DNA of 64,000 nucleotides from the NCBI GenBank assembly GCA_964439835.1, contig CAYTPQ010000003.1:1-64000 (forward strand), in the 5' to 3' direction. The notes beneath the pieces were generated by a model that made no database searches, was not told where the DNA came from, and saw only the letters and a list, made by a program, of their open reading frames with translations. This document shows, piece by piece, positions 17,304 through 27,200 of this stretch (position 1 is its first letter; each line of letters begins with the position of its first letter). A program made the translations under genes and the position numbers. The DNA comes from JAGNLM01 sp964439835 (GTDB lineage Bacteria > Pseudomonadota > Gammaproteobacteria > JAABTG01).

Positions 17304-19829
17304 ATGACCGAGTGGTGGCGCAGGGTGCTGCTGGCGACGGCGGTGGCGACCGCCGCCTGGCTCTGGACGCTGGCGGATCTGACCCCGCTGGTGGCGCTGG
17401 AGGCACCGGACTTCGCCGCCCGCCAGGCGCGGCACGGCGGCCCGGCGGGACCCCTGGTCGAGGAGTCGCGGCGGATGCGCGCGCTCCCGCCCGAGGCCTT
17501 TGCCCGGGAGCTGGTGCGGGAGCGAACCCAGGAGGTCTCCGGGCCGGACTGGCGCGCGTTCTTCCCGGCCGTCCACGACGCCTCCGCGAGCGGCGTGGTG
17601 CCACCCGAGTGGCGGGAGCGGCTGCTGCCCTTCGAGCGCGACCGTCGCGAGGGCCCCGTCAGCCTGTACTTCCGCCTGGACGAGGCACCGGTCGACCAGC
17701 TCGCCGGGCGCCTGCAGCCCTCGCGGGAGGTGTTCCTCACGCTTCTCGGCGAGACCGGGCCGCGCTATCTGGCCGCCCGCCTGCGGGCGCTCACGGACGA
17801 CGACTTCGGCCTCGGCACCGGCCTGAGCGAGTACGACGCGCCGCCCGGGATGGTCTTCCGCCAGCGCCCCTGGGTCCCCTGGGTCCTCGCGGCAGGCCTC
17901 GCGGCCTACGTCCTGCTGCCCTGGCCGCGGCGGCCGGGGGGCGCAATCACCTTCGCCCGCTGGCGGGTGGTCCTCGGCGACCTGATCGGCATCGTGCTGT
18001 TCGGGATGTTCTTCGCCCTGCCCCTCTTCATTGTCGGCGGCGCGGTCCAGGCCCTGCGCGACTACTGGGGCCTGGCCGCGGTCCTCTGGCCCCTGGCGGC
18101 ACTCGGGGCGATCGCCCTCTGGTTTGGCGCGCGCTACTCGGCCTACGCCATCCAGGTCCTGCCCCAGGGGCTCCGGGTGAGCGGGGTCGGGGGCGGCCTC
18201 GAGGTCCCGTTCTCCGCCGTCGCGTCCTTCGGCCCGGCGGTCCTGCGCGCCCCGCCCTGGCTGGTCCGCGCCCTCTGGGTCGCGGCGATCTTCGGAAAGG
18301 GCCGCGGGGCCGGCCAGGCGCTGCTGCTCGGCAGCGCCGAAACCGGCGGCCTGGCCCTGGAGCTGCGCGACGGCCGACGGGTGTTCCTGTGGGCCACGGA
18401 CCCGATGGGCAACCTGGCGATGCAGGGCTTCGAGCGGGTAATCAAGGCCCTGCGCGCCGCCGGGGTGCGCGAGGTCGGCGATCCGACGGAGCGGCGGGCG
18501 GTCCTGCCTCCCGAGGTGGAAGGCCCCGGGGCGCCCCGCGGGCCGGCGCTGGGCCTGACCCTGATGGTGCTGGCCCCGGCCCTGCTGGCCGCGGCCGCGG
18601 GCGCCTGGCTGTCGGGCTCCGCGGCGACGCCTCGAGCCGCCGGGGAGCGTGCCGCGGGACCGGGGGAGACCCGACCCGTCGCCCCGCTGCCGGGCCGGGC
18701 TCTCGGCCCCGGGGACTTCGTCTGGCAGGTCCTGCGCGAGGTCCCCGACGCCGCCGTCACCCGTGGCACCGCCCTGCTCGCCCGCCCCGGCGGTGGGGTC
18801 CTGATCGCCGGCGAGGTCGGCTTCCTGGACCTGAACGCGACCGACCTCTACGCCCTGGCGCTGGGCCCGGCCGGCGAAGTGCGCTGGGAGCGGCGCCTCG
18901 AGCAACCCTGGGAGGACGCCTGCGCGGCCGTCGTGGCGCTCCCCGGGGGCGGATACCTGCTGGCGGGGGACGCCAAGGTGGACGACCGGCTCGCCAGTGA
19001 CCTGGACCTGGTCGCCCTGGACGAAGCGGGCGCCGAACGCTGGCGTCGGCGGCTCGGGAAGGAGGACCGCTACGAGCGCGCCGGGGCCCTGGCGGTGGTG
19101 ACCGGCGGTTACCTGGTGGTCGGCTCGACCGAAGGCGGGGTCGACGTGGCCCTCTCGCCGGCCGGCGAGCTGGTGCCGCGCATCAAGGCCCCCGCTGGGG
19201 CGGGCTACCTGGCGAGGCTGGACCGGGACGGGCGTCTGACCGGCGAGCGGCTGCTCAAGGGCAAAGGCACCGCCGCGCTGCAGGGCGTCGCCAGGACGGC
19301 GGACGGCGGCTTCGTCGCCGCGGGCTGGACCGAGGGCGCCCCGCCGGACTTCATCGACGCCTACCTGGTCGGGCTGGACGCGGACGGCGCCCCGCTCTGG
19401 GAACGCGCGCTCGGGGGCCCGGGCACCCAGAAGGCGCGGGCGGTCGTGGCCCTCCCCGGCGGCGACCTAGTACTGACCGGCTCCGCCCCGGCCGCCGAAG
19501 GGCGCGGCACGGGCCTGTGGCTCGTGCGCATGGACCCGGGTGGCGAGCCGCGCTGGGCCCGCACCTTCGGCGCCGGCGGACTGGAGGGCATAGCGGTCTT
19601 CCCGGCCGCCGACGGCGGACTGCGGGTGGTGGGGCACGGCCGCGGCCGGAACCGCCCGGACTTCCTCTACCTGCTGCGGACCGACGGCGAAGGCACCCTG
19701 ATCGAGGAGGCCCACTACGCCCCGGCCGGCGACCGCGTGACCCCCTACGCCGCGCTCCCCCTGCCCGACGGCAGCCTGGTGGTCACCGGGCAGCGGGGCA
19801 CGGCGTTGTTTGCCCTGCAACTGAGGTAA
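17304..19829 (+). CDS. Large membrane protein with C-terminal propeller-like repeats
   Basis: 841 residues. An N-terminal helix (VLLATAVATAAWLWTL) precedes about 170 extracytoplasmic residues; three helices follow (VPWVLAAGLAAYVLLPW, LIGIVLFGMFFALPLFIVGG, LAAVLWPLAALGAIALWFG), then a cytoplasmic PH-like or DUF segment, another helix (LTLMVLAPALLAAAAGAWL), and about 380 residues of repeated strands such as VVALPGGGYLLAGD, ARTADGGFVAAGWTEG and VVALPGGDLVLTGS. These recur every 50-60 residues, as in Kelch-like or delta-60-type propellers. I recognise no named family for the whole. It stands alone on the plus strand between the two minus-strand arms of the envelope locus, so a shared role is likely but inferred. 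Confidence 0.82.
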   Translation: MTEWWRRVLLATAVATAAWLWTLADLTPLVALEAPDFAARQARHGGPAGPLVEESRRMRALPPEAFARELVRERTQEVSGPDWRAFFPAVHDASASGVVPPEWRERLLPFERDRREGPVSLYFRLDEAPVDQLAGRLQPSREVFLTLLGETGPRYLAARLRALTDDDFGLGTGLSEYDAPPGMVFRQRPWVPWVLAAGLAAYVLLPWPRRPGGAITFARWRVVLGDLIGIVLFGMFFALPLFIVGGAVQALRDYWGLAAVLWPLAALGAIALWFGARYSAYAIQVLPQGLRVSGVGGGLEVPFSAVASFGPAVLRAPPWLVRALWVAAIFGKGRGAGQALLLGSAETGGLALELRDGRRVFLWATDPMGNLAMQGFERVIKALRAAGVREVGDPTERRAVLPPEVEGPGAPRGPALGLTLMVLAPALLAAAAGAWLSGSAATPRAAGERAAGPGETRPVAPLPGRALGPGDFVWQVLREVPDAAVTRGTALLARPGGGVLIAGEVGFLDLNATDLYALALGPAGEVRWERRLEQPWEDACAAVVALPGGGYLLAGDAKVDDRLASDLDLVALDEAGAERWRRRLGKEDRYERAGALAVVTGGYLVVGSTEGGVDVALSPAGELVPRIKAPAGAGYLARLDRDGRLTGERLLKGKGTAALQGVARTADGGFVAAGWTEGAPPDFIDAYLVGLDADGAPLWERALGGPGTQKARAVVALPGGDLVLTGSAPAAEGRGTGLWLVRMDPGGEPRWARTFGAGGLEGIAVFPAADGGLRVVGHGRGRNRPDFLYLLRTDGEGTLIEEAHYAPAGDRVTPYAALPLPDGSLVVTGQRGTALFALQLR

Positions 19830-20175
19830 GCGCCCGCGCAACGGGTGCTTGGTCGAGGGAGCGGTGGCAGGTTCCCCGTACGGTCCCGCGGGACACGCCG
19901 CAAGTACATCCCTGTAGGCTCGTCTGCCGCCGTCCCTGGCGTCAGACGGTCCCGCAGGACCGCACCGGGAACCTGCTCCGACGCCAGCGTGAAAATCGGT
20001 GATCCGGAAGGTGGACAAGCGAGGTGTGTCCACCAGCCGTACGATGGGCAGGGGGCGCAAACCCCATGCCCATGCGGAAAGGCGGGCGCCACCACGGGTG
20101 AGCTTGGATCCGACCGGACTCTTCGCTTCGCCCCCCTGGCGCAGGAGAGGCCCCCTCGCGGCATCTCCCGTCCCG
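19830..20175. other. Intergenic region between convergent genes, mainly a hairpin element
   Basis: 346 bases between convergent stops. About one third is copy 2 of the dispersed hairpin element (19867-19976), which could serve as a two-way transcription barrier. The rest (19977-20175) shows no gene or RNA I can recognise. Confidence 0.6.
19867..19976. repeat. Dispersed hairpin element, copy 2
   Basis: Outer arms 19867-19894 and 19949-19976 pair over 28 bases with three mismatches. The loop core CATCCCTGTAGGCTCG and flanks GTCCCGCGGGACACGCCG match copy 1 at 8998-9106. The inner hairpin differs in sequence (GTCTGCCGCC...GGCGTCAGAC) but keeps the fold, so structure rather than sequence seems conserved. 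Confidence 0.85.
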
Positions 20176-23100
20176 CTACTTCCGCTGCACGATGGGCGGC
20201 AGCTGCACCGGGGCCTCGATCTGGGGGCGGTTGGTGCAGTACCAGTCCTTCTGGCTGTGCTTGGCAGTCACAAACGTGCCGCCACCCTTGCCCTGCCCCA
20301 GCTTCAGCGCCTTCGCGAGTGAATCGGCCAGGTCGATCGGCTTGCCCTTGCCGTCCTTCTGGGGGTGCTTGGCGAGCCAGGCCGCCTGGTCCTGCAGGGC
20401 CTTGCGGATGTCCGCGAAGGTCGTGCCCGGGGGCAGCACCAGGCGCCCGTCGCGCAGGTCCCGGCAGACCTTGATGATGCCCTCGGCGGCGGCCTGCTGA
20501 CGGCCCACGTCCTCCAGGTCGACGCCCGTGATCAGGGTGGTGGCGTCGATCTCGACCGAGGCGTTGCCGCCGGTGCCGAGCCCGAGCGTGCCCGCGAGCT
20601 TGCCGCCGAACTTGATCTTGGTCCAGGAGAGCTCGGCGTCGAGGCCGACCTTCGCCCCGGCGCCGTAGGTCACCTCGGCCTGGCCCTTGCCCGTGACCTT
20701 GATGCCGAGGGCCGAGAGCGAGGCCTCGGCCTCCACCTCGGCCTTGCCGCCCACGAACACCTCGGCCTCCGCCGACACCCCGAGCTTGTCCGGGGCAACC
20801 ACCCCGCTGACCTGTCCCTTGGCCTCGGCACCGACCTTGGCGGTGCCCGTCACCTTGGCCGCGCCGGTCACGCCGGCGACCTCGGTCTCGGCCGCACCGG
20901 TGGTGGTGATCTTGATGGCGTTGGCCTCGGTGGAGGCCTCGGCCTTGCCCTTCAGGCCCTCCTTGTCGACGGTGACCTCCCAGGACCCCTTTGACCCCTT
21001 CTGCCCGACCTCGACCTTGTGCTCGCCCTCGACCTCGACCCCACCGACGGTGGTCGCCCCGGACGTGGAGCTGGTGGCCTTGGCCTCGTTCTTGGTGTCG
21101 AACAGCTCGCCGCCGGCGATCTTGACGCCGACCTTGGGCGGGCCGTCCTCGCCCTTCTTGTCCTCGCCCTCGCCCGTCTTGCCGCTGAAGTCCTTCTCGT
21201 AGCCCCACTCCTTGGTCCGCCCCGAGGAGAACGGTCCGCTGGTCGAGGTGTCGCTGGTGGTGGTCTTGCCGCCCTTGCCGTCGGTCTCGGTGGTGGTCTC
21301 GGTCTGGGTGGTGGTGGTCCCCCACTTGGTGGTGGTCTTGGTGGTCTCGTCGGTGAAGGTGCGGCCGCCGCCGTCCTGGCCGTCCTTGCCGGTACGGCTG
21401 GTCCCGATGGTGGTCGACTGGGTCTCTGTGACCGTGCCGTCCGACTTCACCTCGGTACTCTGGGTGCTGGTCTGGGTCCGGCCCGTCTGGCTGCCGTCCT
21501 GCCCGGTCTCGGTGCGGGAGGTGCCCTGGGTGGTCGTGGTCTTCGAGGAGCCCGGGGTGCTGCTGAGCCACCCCTTCTTCTCCGGGGTCGTCTCGTGCTC
21601 GGTGGTCTTGGTCGTGGTGACGGTCACCTTCTTGCCGTCGCCGCCTGCATCGCCACCCGGCTTCTCGCCCGGGCCGGCGGAGTCAACGGCGCTGCCGCCT
21701 GGCTTCTGTGCCGTGCCATCCCCGTCGCCGCCTGCGGGCTTCTTCGCCAGACTGTCCCCGTCCCCGGCGATACCGCCCGGCCGCGTCGACACGGCGTCCG
21801 GCGCCCCGACGCCAGCGCCAGGCTTCTTCGCGGTCGCGTCCCCGTCGGCCCCGGGTTTCGCCTTCCCCTCCCCGGTGTAGGTGCTGGTGGTCTGGGTGAC
21901 CTGGCGGGTCGACCCGTCCGCCCCCACCTCGCTCTTGGTGGAGGTCTCCTGGCTGGTCTTGCCCCCGCCCGCGGTCTTGTCGGTGACCGTGGTCCGGTCG
22001 GTCTTGCGCACCGAGCCGTCGGGTCCGATGGTGGTGGTCGTGAGGCTGTCGGTGCGCTTGTCGCCCTCGGTGGTCTGGGTCTTGGTCCAGCTCGCGTTGG
22101 CGGCGCTGCCGGAGGTGGTCGAGGTGGCGGGCTCCGCCGGCTTACCGGTGGGCGTGCGCGCCACCGTACCGACCGCGGCGTCGTCCCGCGGCGGGGCCGG
22201 AGGCAGGCCGGCCTGCTTACGGGCGGCGTCGTTCTCGGCCTTGGCCTTGGCGTTTTCCTTCTCGACCCGCGTGTTTCGGTCGCGGACGCTGCCCGCGGTG
22301 TCGAACGGGTCAGCCGGCTGACCCGGCTTGGTCTCGGTCCCCTTTGCGACCTGCTCGCGCGTCTCGCGGACCTTCTGGCCCTGCGCCTCGGCGGCGGACT
22401 TGGAGTTCTGGAGCTGCTGATCGGCCTTGCCGAGCCACGCCTGTACGTCGCGCTTCTGCTGCTCGGGGGTGGCCCCGAGCGGGGTGATCCCGGTCTCGAA
22501 CTCGTCCTGGTAGTTGCGCAGCCTGTCGGCCTGCTGCGCCACCTGGGAGTCCTGCCCGGTCGACTCCGCGGCCTTGCTGACGCTCTTGCCGGCGGTCTTG
22601 AGCGCCATGTCCCGGGCGAGCTGCTTGTCGGGCTTGCCGGTGGTGTCTTCGTCCTTGTTCAGGTCGCCCGCGGCGTGGATGAACTTCTTCTCGTTGTCGA
22701 GGACGAAACCTTCCGGGTCGCGCACCGCCTCGTCGCCCTTGACGCCCGTGGCCTTCTTGCCTCCGGGCGTAGAGAAAGCGTCGTGGTAATCCTTTCGGTT
22801 CTTGAGCTGCTCGGGGGTCGGCGGCGCCCAGAGGGTCGTGTCGGTGGTCTTGTCGATCCAGATCCCGAGCTTCTCGTCGTACACGACGTTTTCCTCGCCG
22901 TGCTGCTTCTTCCACTCCGCGGCGATCTTGTCCGCGAGCTCGGGGGTCTTCGCGCTGATGTCCACGTCCGCCCGCACGTCCTTCGGCGCGCTGCCGGAGA
23001 CGTCCACGTTGCCCTTGCCGTACTTGGCCTCTAGGGCCGTCAGGTCGGCCGCGCGGGGGTCCTGCTTCTTGTACTCGGCCTGGATCCCTGCCTTCTCCTT

Positions 23101-23409
23101 CTGATAGGCCGCGAGGGTGGCCTGGTACTCCGGGTGGGCGGTGTCGATCGAGCCGTCGGGCTTCACCAGATTGGGGTTCGAGCGCACCTTGTCGTGGTAG
23201 GCCGCCTTCAGCTTGTCGAGCTTGGCCTGCTGCTCCAGGCGCAGCTTCTCGATCAGGGTCGGGCTCCGCTTCTCCGGCGGCTTCTCCTCCGCGGTGGCGG
23301 GCAGGGCCAGCGCCCCGGCGAGGGCCCAGAGGAGCGTGAGGGACAGGAGCCACGGCGCGCGGCCGGCCCGTGCCCGGGAGACCGGAGCCGCTCCAGCGAT
23401 AGGGGTCAT
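20176..23409 (-). CDS. Large exported Thr/Ser/Gly/Lys-rich protein of unknown function
   Basis: 1077 residues. Signal peptide (LLSLTLLWALAGALALPATAEE). Residues about 40-400 are charged and helical. Residues about 400-760 are a low-complexity region dominated by Thr, Ser, Gly and Lys, with recurring TTTT, SDGT and DGKGGKTTT motifs. Residues about 760-970 repeat alternating strands of the GKAEVEAEA / VTGTAKVGAEAKGQVSG kind. A compact C-terminal part carries a few Cys (VCRDLRDG, WYCTNRP). I recognise no family. The low-complexity part could be a stalk or a phosphorylated/glycosylated linker; the strand repeat could be a beta-solenoid or pore-like fold. It overlaps the TPR gene before it by four bases and is the last gene of the operon with the 2019-residue protein. 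Confidence 0.8.
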   Translation of the reverse strand: MTPIAGAAPVSRARAGRAPWLLSLTLLWALAGALALPATAEEKPPEKRSPTLIEKLRLEQQAKLDKLKAAYHDKVRSNPNLVKPDGSIDTAHPEYQATLAAYQKEKAGIQAEYKKQDPRAADLTALEAKYGKGNVDVSGSAPKDVRADVDISAKTPELADKIAAEWKKQHGEENVVYDEKLGIWIDKTTDTTLWAPPTPEQLKNRKDYHDAFSTPGGKKATGVKGDEAVRDPEGFVLDNEKKFIHAAGDLNKDEDTTGKPDKQLARDMALKTAGKSVSKAAESTGQDSQVAQQADRLRNYQDEFETGITPLGATPEQQKRDVQAWLGKADQQLQNSKSAAEAQGQKVRETREQVAKGTETKPGQPADPFDTAGSVRDRNTRVEKENAKAKAENDAARKQAGLPPAPPRDDAAVGTVARTPTGKPAEPATSTTSGSAANASWTKTQTTEGDKRTDSLTTTTIGPDGSVRKTDRTTVTDKTAGGGKTSQETSTKSEVGADGSTRQVTQTTSTYTGEGKAKPGADGDATAKKPGAGVGAPDAVSTRPGGIAGDGDSLAKKPAGGDGDGTAQKPGGSAVDSAGPGEKPGGDAGGDGKKVTVTTTKTTEHETTPEKKGWLSSTPGSSKTTTTQGTSRTETGQDGSQTGRTQTSTQSTEVKSDGTVTETQSTTIGTSRTGKDGQDGGGRTFTDETTKTTTKWGTTTTQTETTTETDGKGGKTTTSDTSTSGPFSSGRTKEWGYEKDFSGKTGEGEDKKGEDGPPKVGVKIAGGELFDTKNEAKATSSTSGATTVGGVEVEGEHKVEVGQKGSKGSWEVTVDKEGLKGKAEASTEANAIKITTTGAAETEVAGVTGAAKVTGTAKVGAEAKGQVSGVVAPDKLGVSAEAEVFVGGKAEVEAEASLSALGIKVTGKGQAEVTYGAGAKVGLDAELSWTKIKFGGKLAGTLGLGTGGNASVEIDATTLITGVDLEDVGRQQAAAEGIIKVCRDLRDGRLVLPPGTTFADIRKALQDQAAWLAKHPQKDGKGKPIDLADSLAKALKLGQGKGGGTFVTAKHSQKDWYCTNRPQIEAPVQLPPIVQRK

Positions 23410-24278
23410 GGCGCGACCCTCTTGGATAGGGCCTCGGCCGCCTCGCGAACCTTCGGGTCGGTCTTCGGGTCGGCGAGCACGGCGCGCAGCTCGCGCTCGG
23501 CCTCCTTGGGCTGCTTCAGCTTCAGGTAGGCCTCAGCCAGGTACAGGGGCAGGCGCGGCGAGGTGCTGCCGGCGGCGCGGGCCTTCAGGTACAGGTCGCG
23601 GGCGCGCGCGGTCTGGCCCTGATCGTCCAGGGCGGTGGCGAGCAGGAACAGCGCTCGGGCGTCCCCCGGGGCCGCCTGCACCGCCTGCTCCAGCAGCGGC
23701 ACCGCCTCGTCGCCGCGCTTCTGTCCGAGCAGCAGCACGGCCAGCCGGTAGCGGGACGCCACATGCGCGGGGTCGGCCTCGGCCGCTCGCCGGAAGTGGC
23801 GCTCGGCCTCGGCGACCTTGCCGGCGGCGAGGAAGACCCGCCCCAGGTTGTACCAGGCGTCGGCCCGTGCCGGGTCGAGCCGCACCGCGGTCTGGAACAG
23901 GGTCAGGGCCGGGTCTACCTGCCCGCGCTGCAGGGCCAGGACGCCCAGGTTGTTGTAGGTCTCGGCGAACAGCGGATCCGCTTCCAGGGCCCGGTTGTAG
24001 TAGCGCTCGGCCTCATCCGCCTTGCCCTGGGCCAGGGCCAGGTTCCCCAGCAGGTTGGCCGCGTCCCGGTTGCTCGGGTCGGCCTTCAGGATCCCCTCGA
24101 GGATCGCTTGCCCATCGCCGACCCGGCCCTCGTGCAGGGCTTGCTCGGCCTGCTTGAAGCGCTGGTCCACGCCCGCCTCCCCGGCCGCTGCCGCCGGCCA
24201 CCCGCCCGCCGCCATCAGCGCGCCGGCCAGCACCACTGCGCGCGCCGGACGACCGCACCGCTCACGCCACGAGGTCAT
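23406..24278 (-). CDS. Exported tetratricopeptide repeat protein
   Basis: 290 residues. Signal peptide (AVVLAGALMAAGGWPAAAAG), then about six to seven TPR units (QAEQALHEGRVGDGQAILEG, AANLLGNLALAQGKADEAERYYNRALEADP, TYNNLGVLALQRGQVDPALTLF, WYNLGRVFLAAGKVAEAERHF). TPRs mediate protein-protein contact, here in the periplasm. It is linked by 4-base overlaps to both neighbours: the 2019-residue protein upstream and the 1077-residue protein downstream, so the three are one translationally coupled unit. It could escort or assemble the two large exported products. Confidence 0.92.
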   Translation of the reverse strand: MTSWRERCGRPARAVVLAGALMAAGGWPAAAAGEAGVDQRFKQAEQALHEGRVGDGQAILEGILKADPSNRDAANLLGNLALAQGKADEAERYYNRALEADPLFAETYNNLGVLALQRGQVDPALTLFQTAVRLDPARADAWYNLGRVFLAAGKVAEAERHFRRAAEADPAHVASRYRLAVLLLGQKRGDEAVPLLEQAVQAAPGDARALFLLATALDDQGQTARARDLYLKARAAGSTSPRLPLYLAEAYLKLKQPKEAERELRAVLADPKTDPKVREAAEALSKRVAP

Positions 24279-27200
24279 GGCTTGTTCTCCTTCGTCCCGC
24301 CCCGCTTCGGGGCGGCTGCGGAAGCGCCAGCGGGTCCCGCGTCGACCCGCAGGTAGCTCTCCAGCTTCTTCACCCGGTCCTGGATCTGCGGGTCCGGGGC
24401 CAGGTTCAGGCTCTCCCGGTACTTCACCAGGGCGCCCGCGTAGTCGCCGGAGGCCTGGCGGCGGCGGGCGTCCTCACGCAGCCGCTGGGCCAGGTCGCCC
24501 GGGGGCAGCGCGAGATTCGCCAGCAGCGCGCTCGGGGCCTTGAACAGGTCCACCTCCAGGTCCGGGCGGTTCACCGGCCACAGGATCCCCTGGTCCGCCA
24601 CCGCGCTGGCCAGCCGCTCCTCGCCCTCGACGGGCTGGCTGGTGCGGCGGACCTCGCGGGTCAGGAGGGTCACCACCCCCCGCTTGTTCGCCACCAGCAC
24701 CTCGATGGTCTGCGGGCCGAAGCGCAGCGGCAGGTCCACCCGGCCGCTGTTGCCGACCAGCGGCGCCTTGCGCCAGGGCCCGCCGGCGGTGCGGGCGCCG
24801 ACCAGGGCCAGGTCCGCAGGCCCGGTCACCTCCACCGCGACGCTGCGCCCGCTCACCTCGGCCCCGGGCTGGGGCGACACGATACTCGCCTCGGGCGCCG
24901 CCGCGGTCACCTTCAGGGCCAGCTTCTCGGCGGTCACGTTGCCGCTCGCGTCGGTCACCCGCAGGTCGACTCGGTGCTCACCGGGTTGCAGCAGCAGATC
25001 GGCGGTCACCCGCCCGGTGGCAGGCGCCAGCGTCTGCCACAGGCCGCCGTCGATCGAGACCGCGGGGGTCACCGGGCCGGCGTCGTCGCCGACCTCGAGC
25101 TCGACGCTGACCAGCGGGTCCTTCAGCTCCGCCCCAGCCGCCGGCTGCAGCACCTTCAGGGTCGGCGGCGTGTTGTCGCCCGCCACCTGCAGGAAGAACA
25201 CGGCCTCGTTGTTGGCCCGGTCCAGGTCCTTGAGCGCGTCCTCCGGGTCGGCGACCACGGTCAGGGTGTTGGCCCCCCCGCGGGCCTGCCAGGGGATGCG
25301 CACCAGCGTGCTGCCGTGGAGCGGCACCAGCCCCGCCGGGACCCGGGCGACCTCCTCGCGCGGGCCCCCGCCCTGGCTGCGGAACAGGGCGACCTCGACC
25401 CCGGGCGGCGACACCGAGCCCAGGTTGCGCAGCGGGACCTCGACCGCGACCTCGTCGCCGGCCTTCGGCTCGGCTGGGGCCTGGACCTTCAGCTCCGAGG
25501 AGGAGACGCTCAAGTCCGGGGCCACGCTGGTGACACCGCCGATCGCCGCCACCGACTTGCGGGCCTCGTCCTCGGACTTGGCCACGGTCCACACCGGGGT
25601 CGCGGTCAGGCGAAACTTGAAGCGGAAGTCGCTGTTCACCACGTAGTGCCCGCCGCGCAGGTGCTTGGAGCGGATCCCGACCCGGTTCTCCCCGGGCAGG
25701 CCGGAGTCGTCGAAGCGCAGCGCGGTCGGCGGGATGCGGAAGGTGTAGTTGCCCTCGGGGATGACGTCGCGCAGGCGCCCGACCACCACCCCGTTCACCA
25801 GCACGTCGGCGTCGTGCTGCTTGTACTCCGCGCGTCCGTAGGGGAGCGCAAAGCCCATCTCCAGCCAGGCCTCGACCAGGTTGGTCACCCGCCAGCGGTC
25901 GCCCTCGCGGTAGGCCGAATACTCGAAGACCCCGTCGGCGCCGACGTCGGCGTGGGCGAAGTCGACCTCGCCGTCGCCGTCGCTGTCGTCGCCCACCCAC
26001 TCGACCTCGCCCACCCGCTGGGTCCAGCGGTCGAGGCGGCCGTCGCCGTCCAGGTCCTCGCCGCCCTCGCGCCGGCCCCAGTCGACGGTCGCCGCGTCCA
26101 GCTTCTCGGCGGCCCGGGCGCGGCGCACCAGCTCGGGCTCCCCGCCCCGCGCCGCCGGGTCGGCCGGGTCGCGGCCGGGGAACAGCCAGACCTCGCGCAC
26201 GCTCTCGCCGGCCCCCAGCTTGACCGCGTAGGGGTGCTCGAAGGCGCGGTCGAGGCCGCGGGCCACAAGCCGGGTCGAGACCCCGGTGAAGCCCTCGTAG
26301 AAGCGCGGGGTGACGGTGAAGTCCATCGACCCGCGCTCGGGCAGGAGCCCGTGGCGGACCGTCGGCGACAGCGTGACGGACTGCGGGTCGGCGGCGGTCA
26401 CGTCCAGGTCGGTGACGGCGTCGCCCAGGTTGCGCAGCCGGAACACCCGCCCCGGGCCGAAACGAGCCGGGCCGACGTCCTCCCAGGCCAGCTCCACGTG
26501 CGGCAGCTGGACGTGGACCGCCACCTCGGCCTCGTCGGAGAGGCCCTCGGCCGAGACGATCCGGATCGGCACCACGTGGTCCGGCGTGTTGACGTCCTGG
26601 GCGCTCACACCGAGCAGGAACTCCCGCACCTCGCCGGGCCCCAGCTCGAACGGCCGATCCTCCGATCCGTCGCCGACGAAGCCGACCAGCAGCAGCGGGT
26701 CGCGGGGCTTGCCGCACTCCAGGCGCACGCGGAGCGGGGCGTCGCCGTTGTTGCGCACGCTGACGCCCACGCGCTGGTCGTAGTCGCGCCGGATGTTGGC
26801 GCCGTAGCGCGGCTTGCCGAAGGCGAGGCCCTTGACCCGGGTGACGGTGCGCACCGGTCCGGGCTCTTTGCCGCCGAGGGGCTGGTACTCGTAGGCGGTG
26901 CCCGCCTCCAGGCCGATCAGGGCGACCGTACGCTGGCGACCGCTCTCGCCGAGGGCGTCGCTCCAGGCCTCGGTCCCCTGCTTGCGATACCGGACCCGGG
27001 TCTCGCCGAAGCCGAAGGCGCTCCAGCTCACGCGGACGTCCTCGCCCGAGAGCACCGCGCCGTCGGGAGGCGAGAGCCCGAAGTACTCCGAGAGTTGGAA
27101 GGTGCGCGTCAGCTCGGCCTTGGCCCCGGCCGCGTCGTAGGCCGTGACCTGGAGCTGGTGAGGCCCGGGCCCGAGGCGCGCCCACGGCACGTCGGCCTGG

